IMG/VR virus record: IMGVR_UViG_3300047476_002043
Location: 18,024-82,023 of that record
Strand: one strand, 5' to 3'
DNA: 64,000 nucleotides
From: a virus
Made by a program: the position numbers and the translations under genes. The notes under the pieces are model-generated. The model made no database searches, was not told where the DNA came from, and was given only the letters and a program-made list of their open reading frames with translations. This document shows positions 58,869 through 64,000 of the stretch, in pieces (position 1 is the stretch's first letter; each line of letters starts with the position of its first letter).

Positions 58869-60751
58869 CAAAAAACGACAATGAACGACCGGGCGCCATG
58901 ATCCTGGATGCTTACGAAGGCAAAACCAACATCATCGAAGACAAGAATATCGATGACACAATGATCAAAACCTTCGAGTTCATGCTCAACCTCCTCAGTG
59001 ACTATTGTGGTCCTTATGGCAAGTATGCCATCTTGGCTGCAACTCCTGGATCGGGCCTGGAACCAACGTTCACCAAGGACGGTATCAACATCGTCCGTTC
59101 AATCGAGTTCGTCAATCTGATGCAGCGTCATGTCAAGGACATGATCACCTACATCGGTTCCTGCGTTGAGCGTTCGGCTGGTGATGGTACAACATCCTCG
59201 ATGATCGTTGTCACGAAAGTCCTCCTTGAGATCCGTAAGTATCTCAGCGAGGTCGATGACCAGAAGAAATATCTGAATCATATCACCTATACCCAGTTCC
59301 GCTCTGAGTACGAGGCTTTCGTAGCTCGTGTCGTCGAAAAAATGAACGCTTACGCCATCAAGGTCACGAAGGAAACTCCCAAAGACAAGATCGCGGCCTT
59401 GGCTTATCACCAAGCCATGACCTCATCCCACGGAGACAAAGTACTTGCTGAGATGGTCAGTCAGTTCTTCAGTAGCATTTCACCCGAAGCGTGGAAGAAC
59501 ATCCACTACCGTCGAGAAACGCACGAGTCAGCTGCTCTCTACAGCTTCGAAACGAAAGATTGCGACTTCATGTCGAGTCGAGCTTCGGTCTTCAGCGGTA
59601 ACATGCTGAATGCTGAACAGGGAACAGAATACGTCATGGAGGGTGGTAAATTGGTTGTCTGTCCGACAGCTCTCATTTCCAACTCGCCCAACTGGCCTAT
59701 CCTTAAGAACCTGATCAAGGAAGCCATCGACAGTAAAGACAAACTCACTGTCATTGCCGGGTCGGCTTACGACTCAACCATCCAGCAGCAGTTTGAAGAG
59801 ATGTTCCATCAGGCCACAGAAGGCCACAATGTAGCGATCTTCACTCTCGATGCTACCGGCAACCCACTGACACAACACTTGACAGCCCTTGGTGCTATCC
59901 TCGGCTACAATGTTGCGAATTACCAAAAGCTAATCACTGTCGACAACGTGGATGTTAAGTTCAAACGGCGTAGACTGATGCTTAGTGGTATCGCTACCTA
60001 CGACGCGGATTGTCAGATCGTAGGACACGCTGACGAGAAGATCATCATCGGTGCGTACCTCAAAGATTTGTCGGCGTTCATCGAACGCCGCACCAAAGAA
60101 AAAGATGATCCGTACATCGCCAAAGAGCTCTCTGTTGCCACTGAGCTTTACAACCATGTCAAGTTCCGCAACCTGAGCACCTTCGTTATCGGCGGTAAGG
60201 CTTACGACCACATCGCTGCTAATGAGGTTGTCCATGATACCTTCACAGCAACTCGTCGCAGTTTGTTGGAAGGTACTGTCTTGGGTAGCTTTGCTACGCT
60301 CAAGCGAGCTCTCTCGGACATCATCAAAGAAGAGCGCAAAGAGAAAAAATCTCTCGCTGCTGTTCTTGCCCATGCCTTCATTTCAGGCATTCAATTCGTC
60401 GAGATGTGCGTTCTCAAATACAGCCCTACCCCGGACCTCAATGAGATTCTGCCTCTCACAGAAACAGAACCTTCTCGTGAATGGATCGCGAGTAAACTCG
60501 AAATCAGTCAATTCCTAACCGCAAGAGAAATGGGACTCTGCGTTTACGATGTTATGACGAATAGCTTCGTCAACTTGGAGATGGCTGAGACTAAGGGCAA
60601 TCATGTGATTGTTCAACCGATTAGCACAGACATCGCCATGATGAATCGCTTCGGTGAAGTGGCTTTAAAATTCCTCTTCGCCAACAGAATCATGGTTCCT
60701 AACAGTGTCGTCGTCAACGATGACCCTAAAAGCAAGGAAGCTAAGAAATGA
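58865..60751 (+). CDS. GroEL-like chaperonin
   Basis: The 628-residue protein has GPYGKYAIL at 49-57, FTKDGINIVRSIEF at 69-82 and GDGTTSSM at 106-113, matching GroEL motifs for ATP binding and hydrolysis (GPKGRNV, TKDGVTV, GDGTT). It is about 80 residues longer than GroEL, with a charged C-terminus in place of the GGM tail. Related chaperonins are known from jumbo phages such as EL, where they work without a GroES. It should assist folding of phage proteins in the cytoplasm. Its position directly after a tail assembly gene pair suggests tail or capsid clients. Confidence 0.92.
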   Translation: MTKNDNERPGAMILDAYEGKTNIIEDKNIDDTMIKTFEFMLNLLSDYCGPYGKYAILAATPGSGLEPTFTKDGINIVRSIEFVNLMQRHVKDMITYIGSCVERSAGDGTTSSMIVVTKVLLEIRKYLSEVDDQKKYLNHITYTQFRSEYEAFVARVVEKMNAYAIKVTKETPKDKIAALAYHQAMTSSHGDKVLAEMVSQFFSSISPEAWKNIHYRRETHESAALYSFETKDCDFMSSRASVFSGNMLNAEQGTEYVMEGGKLVVCPTALISNSPNWPILKNLIKEAIDSKDKLTVIAGSAYDSTIQQQFEEMFHQATEGHNVAIFTLDATGNPLTQHLTALGAILGYNVANYQKLITVDNVDVKFKRRRLMLSGIATYDADCQIVGHADEKIIIGAYLKDLSAFIERRTKEKDDPYIAKELSVATELYNHVKFRNLSTFVIGGKAYDHIAANEVVHDTFTATRRSLLEGTVLGSFATLKRALSDIIKEERKEKKSLAAVLAHAFISGIQFVEMCVLKYSPTPDLNEILPLTETEPSREWIASKLEISQFLTAREMGLCVYDVMTNSFVNLEMAETKGNHVIVQPISTDIAMMNRFGEVALKFLFANRIMVPNSVVVNDDPKSKEAKK

Positions 60752-61179
60752 GCATCGATATCCTTGGTCACCTTGTTGACAGACTTACGAAGGTCTCCTT
60801 CACAACAGTCAACACCTACGATTCCAATGTCTACATTGGTGTCATCGAAGCCATTGCAACCAAGAGCATGGCTTCTATCATCAGTGACGTTGATGGCTAC
60901 CAGGACCAGGTCTTGAAGTCCATCGACATCGGAGCACCCGAGAACGCAAACATTGTTAACCTTGATGATAGCACTCCATTTATCATCATCCGTACAAGCG
61001 ATGATGGAGAAGTTAGTAAGCGGGTTGCTATTGCAGTACCGTGGATCGCTTCTCTTGAAGTTCTCACCGCTACCAAGTTCGTCGACTTCCGAGTCTTCGG
61101 TATCACTGATGCTGCTGTTGGACCCATCCTTCAGCTCCTCACCGCTGCCGGCTACAAAGCCAAGCCGACTCCAAAATGA
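60748..61179 (+). CDS. Hypothetical protein, 143 aa
   Basis: Overlaps the chaperonin gene by ATGA, so it is co-translated with it. A small alpha-beta protein with a Pro/Lys tail. It could be a co-chaperone by position, but it shows no GroES-like mobile loop. Function unknown. Confidence 0.8.
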   Translation: MSIDILGHLVDRLTKVSFTTVNTYDSNVYIGVIEAIATKSMASIISDVDGYQDQVLKSIDIGAPENANIVNLDDSTPFIIIRTSDDGEVSKRVAIAVPWIASLEVLTATKFVDFRVFGITDAAVGPILQLLTAAGYKAKPTPK

Positions 61180-61185
61180 ACACCA

Positions 61186-61223
61186 CCCATCACCCATCTC
61201 CCGCAAGGGAGATGGGTGATGGG
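61186..61223. terminator. 17-bp bidirectional terminator, GCAA loop
   Basis: A 17-bp perfect stem with GCAA loop between the convergent ends at 61179 and 61229. Confidence 0.85.
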
Positions 61224-61228
61224 GGTTC

Positions 61229-62779
61229 TCATTGACTGAGCTGGTTTAGCTGAGCGCTACGAATGAACAGCTTGTTGGAGCTGGTCGCCTCGATAGCGTT
61301 CAGTAGCTTGGTATAACTCTGGTCCATCATCCCGTGTTTGAGGATATTGATCAATCCACCAACAGACAGGAAGGTTTGAGCGATGATGGCGAAGCGGTCA
61401 ACCGATTCGTAGAACTCACGAGATGACTTCAGCTTACGGATAAGGTTCTCACACTTGACAACTTCATCCAAGTAGAAGTTCATAACCTCATCACTAAGAC
61501 CTTCGTGCTTAAAGATCTTGATGAGATTCTGTAAGTTGCGTTCCGATCGCATGATATTCGATTCATAAGTGAGTCCACCGTTGACGGTACTTCTACCAGC
61601 CAGGATGACACTAAGTCTGGTGACTATGGTGTTGATGTGGAAGTTGATGCTCGACTTGCGAACGATATCGATGTTGCTAGAGATGGATGCACCTTCTTCA
61701 ATTTTGTTAGTCTTCTCCAATCCCGAAATCAGAGCAGCGGCAAGACCATGTCGAACTGTGAACTCGTCAGCGTAGCGCTCACAAATCTTGTTACTTGCAT
61801 CTGTAGTCAGGAAGTCGCTTGACTTATTAACGTAGAAGTCTCCCGAGATAGTGCTTCCTGTATCAGGTCCAAGAGCGGTATACATCAGACGGCAGAGGAG
61901 ACCACCAAGCATAGCTTGAATAGCATTCAGTGCAACAGCTGGCGCGCCAGCAACAGTTGCGAAGAATTCGGAAACCATGCTGTTGTTCTGATCAGTCGAA
62001 TTCTCGGCGATCAGTAAAGAGTTGTTAGTTTCTTCAATCCTGCCGGTCTTCGAAAGTCCTTCCTTGAGAGCGGAGAGTCTATCGAGTAGTATCTTATTCG
62101 ACACCTTCTTATTGTCAACCGAGGTGAGCTGAAGAAGACGGTCATGACGACGGATAAGATCGCCACCGTATTCAACGGCCGATATCATGTGACCAACTTC
62201 GTGGATCAGGATGGCAGCGATTTCAGCAGCAGTCAAATAATCAACTTGAGTGGTGTAACACTCCTTGCTGAGGAATGCTGTCCAAGGATCGAAGAGGATG
62301 ACAACACTCATATCGGGGTATTTCTTATCGGCCTTGGGAGAGAGCTTACTTGAGCTAACATCAAGTAGCTTGGAGATGTTCTTTAAACTCTCCTTAATCT
62401 CTTCTTCAGATTTGAATGGAGTTCCGTAAGGATCTTTCGGATCGATGTAGGCATGCGGATCGAATCCTAGACCACTGAATCGGCTTATGGAATCGCCAAG
62501 CGCAACATCGTCGGCTACGAACATACGACATTCGAAAGCCATATTTGGATATTTGGAAACGATAATTTTAGGTACGACAAGACCAGTAGTCTTGTTGATG
62601 GCATCGATCATCTTTTTGACACTGACATTATGGAAGAAGGTAACCGTATCAAATTTGTATTCTTCCGATGTCTTTGTTAGACTATCACGATGATTGATAA
62701 CCTCCTGGAAAATTTCAATGAGAGCGATGGCTAGTTTACTACCACCTTGGAATGCTACTGCCTCAAGACTAGGGTTCAT
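61229..62779 (-). CDS. HExxH zinc metalloprotease (M48-like)
   Basis: The 516-residue protein has ILIHEVGHMISAVEYGG with HEVGH at 193-197, and about 150 residues later ICERYADEFT, where the Glu fits the third ligand of M48-type gluzincins (E-x-x-A-D). No membrane segments typical of HtpX are clear. The N-terminus contains SLEA, also seen near the start of the next gene, possibly a prohead protease site. It may be a virion protein that cuts phage or host proteins; substrate unknown. Confidence 0.82.
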   Translation of the reverse strand: MNPSLEAVAFQGGSKLAIALIEIFQEVINHRDSLTKTSEEYKFDTVTFFHNVSVKKMIDAINKTTGLVVPKIIVSKYPNMAFECRMFVADDVALGDSISRFSGLGFDPHAYIDPKDPYGTPFKSEEEIKESLKNISKLLDVSSSKLSPKADKKYPDMSVVILFDPWTAFLSKECYTTQVDYLTAAEIAAILIHEVGHMISAVEYGGDLIRRHDRLLQLTSVDNKKVSNKILLDRLSALKEGLSKTGRIEETNNSLLIAENSTDQNNSMVSEFFATVAGAPAVALNAIQAMLGGLLCRLMYTALGPDTGSTISGDFYVNKSSDFLTTDASNKICERYADEFTVRHGLAAALISGLEKTNKIEEGASISSNIDIVRKSSINFHINTIVTRLSVILAGRSTVNGGLTYESNIMRSERNLQNLIKIFKHEGLSDEVMNFYLDEVVKCENLIRKLKSSREFYESVDRFAIIAQTFLSVGGLINILKHGMMDQSYTKLLNAIEATSSNKLFIRSAQLNQLSQ

Positions 62780-62806
62780 TGTTTAATTCCTTATTTTAAG
62801 AGACCT

Positions 62807-62834
62807 CCACCTACAGGTATGATCCTGTAGGTGG
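62807..62834 (-). terminator. Hairpin between two late minus genes
   Basis: An 11-bp perfect stem with a 6-base loop past the stop at 62845. Confidence 0.72.
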
Positions 62835-62844
62835 ATGGGCGAAC

Positions 62845-63816
62845 TCACGTGGTTTTGACCTCAATCTTCTTGAGGACGCTCATCAATTGATCGGCAAGAA
62901 CGAGGCTAACTCGTTCAATGACGACAATGACTTTCTGAATATGAGCAAGACGGTTTTGCATCGCCTTAGCTTCTTCAGCCGTGATTTTGTTATCAACGGA
63001 TTTGGCTTCGGCCTTCCAGGTGTTGATAGCGTTGGTACCGGCTGTTCTCACGTTAGTGAGGGCGGTAATAGTGGATGCGGTAATGACTTTAACCTCGTTA
63101 ACGCTCCAACCAAGAGTACGCATCTCTTCAACCTTGAGTGTGTGATCTTTTAGACGACCGATCTCATCATCATCGACGCCGTAACCAACTTTACCGAGGA
63201 TGGTAACGAAACTGGGATCAAGGGATTTGACCACGGAATCATCACCACTTACAACAACAGTATTGTAATTGAGAGACGACAGCTTCTCGACAACGCTTTT
63301 GAAATCTGCCATCGGGAGGATGTTGCTCTGAATGAAGCTGAATTTGTCAGTGTCAACAGAAGCGATATCCTTGAGCTTCTCGCCAGAAAGAGCCCTGAGC
63401 TCATTGATCTTGCGACGGTTAGCATCGATGCAGTCATTGATGAAATCTGCGATAGCGTCAATGATGCGCATGAGCACAGCACTAATGTTACCGGATTTGA
63501 CATCATCGATCATGCCTTCGATGGCTGAGATAGCATCACCGGCTGGATGCAGCTTGAGATTGATCCCCCGCTTATCGAGATCCTGACCAACAAGACTAAT
63601 GAGAGTAGGTGTGATACCATGCTCACCAATGTACTTGCTGATGTTTTGGAGAACCGCGACAGCTTCGAAAGTTTCATCAATGATGAGTTCGCCATACTTG
63701 TGCGACTTCTTCATATCGATTGCTTCGAGACTGAAGGTATTCTGATCGATAAGACTTTGCTCAGGGACCTTAATCGCGCCAGTGCTACGGAGAGCATTGA
63801 GCCTTAGTACGCCCAT
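62845..63816 (-). CDS. Probable virion or internal protein, 323 aa
   Basis: Starts MGVLRLNALRSTG and has FSLEAIDM near residues 28-35, matching the S-x-E type sites cut by phiKZ-like prohead proteases. The rest is a long helical protein with Ala, Val and Lys. It shares this SLEA feature with the metalloprotease gene next to it. A role in the capsid interior is inferred. Confidence 0.75.
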   Translation of the reverse strand: MGVLRLNALRSTGAIKVPEQSLIDQNTFSLEAIDMKKSHKYGELIIDETFEAVAVLQNISKYIGEHGITPTLISLVGQDLDKRGINLKLHPAGDAISAIEGMIDDVKSGNISAVLMRIIDAIADFINDCIDANRRKINELRALSGEKLKDIASVDTDKFSFIQSNILPMADFKSVVEKLSSLNYNTVVVSGDDSVVKSLDPSFVTILGKVGYGVDDDEIGRLKDHTLKVEEMRTLGWSVNEVKVITASTITALTNVRTAGTNAINTWKAEAKSVDNKITAEEAKAMQNRLAHIQKVIVVIERVSLVLADQLMSVLKKIEVKTT

Positions 63817-63865
63817 TTGGTAGTCCTTTTTGTTGAGAGAAAAAAAGAAGGGTTAAAAGAATGAA

Positions 63866-63900
63866 CCTCGCTCATGGGTCTTTTGAACCCATGAGCGAGG
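63866..63900 (-). terminator. Terminator near right edge
   Basis: A 14-bp perfect stem with a 7-base loop; the minus strand continues with T-rich sequence. It ends the gene entering from the right. Confidence 0.82.
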
Positions 63901-63940
63901 CTTTCTCATCACTTGCCGATGTAGGCAATGATGAGGTGGA

Positions 63941-64000
63941 TCACTTGGCGAATGCCTTGAAGGCTGCACCAGCAGCCTGGTTGGCAGCGCGCGAGCCGAG
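63941..64000 (-). CDS. C-terminal end of a gene outside the window
   Basis: Nineteen codons (ending ANQAAGAAFKAFAK) run to a TGA at 63941 on the minus strand. The Ala-rich tail and the terminator 40 bases later support a real gene end, but too little is visible to name it. Confidence 0.45.
   Translation of the reverse strand, partial: LGSRAANQAAGAAFKAFAK

Overview
This window is a piece of a jumbo tailed-phage genome, most like the phiKZ-related giant phages. The evidence is a phage-encoded multisubunit RNA polymerase cut into separate genes (beta C-terminal part at 2175-2852, beta-prime C-terminal half at 12109-13545), a family B DNA polymerase palm/thumb half without its N-terminal half (53373-55451), a two-subunit type II topoisomerase, a GroEL-like chaperonin, an ATP-dependent DNA ligase, tRNAs and many small unknown genes. 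The minus strand also carries eleven copies of an octamer TAYATTAC, matching the early promoter element reported for phiKZ virion RNA polymerase. The host cannot be read from the sequence; a Gram-negative bacterium is likely.

Layout. 1-9.8 kb, minus strand: hypothetical genes, the RNAP beta fragment, topoisomerase A, a tRNA-Arg(UCU), topoisomerase B and a dNMP-kinase-like enzyme. 10-14.6 kb: one plus gene, an HNH-like gene and the RNAP beta-prime half. 14.7-19.7 kb: a tightly overlapping minus operon of about 15 small genes with a macro domain, a Lar-like protein and several zinc-ribbon or membrane peptides; this looks like a host-takeover module. 20.4-20.98 kb: a gene-free AT-rich stretch full of perfect palindromes. 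21-30.2 kb, plus strand: fibre or receptor-binding genes, with three paralogues and a protein of about 30 tandem repeats, then two lipoproteins, a tail-anchored protein and a glycosyltransferase. 30.2-31.5 kb: a plus-strand RNA cluster with tRNAs and abnormal tRNA-like sequences. 31.5-35.3 kb: plus genes including peptide deformylase, then a second non-coding stretch. 35.3-53.3 kb: four minus early operons, one with DNA ligase and a RecA-like ATPase, and a pseudoknotted RNA candidate at 52.6 kb. 53.4-64 kb: DNA polymerase, then plus-strand morphogenesis genes (a probable tail assembly chaperone pair joined by a -1 frameshift, then the chaperonin) and two minus genes, one an HExxH metalloprotease.

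Working logic. Minus operons start 26-66 bases downstream of a TAYATTAC element and end at a long perfect hairpin, often with a GNRA tetraloop. Genes inside operons overlap by ATGA or GTGA. Plus-strand genes look like late structural genes; minus-strand genes with the octamer look early. Topoisomerase, polymerase, ligase, RNAP and nucleotide-kinase genes form the replication and transcription equipment; the small-gene operons probably serve takeover of the host. Most functions are read from motifs only, and about two thirds of the genes remain unassigned.
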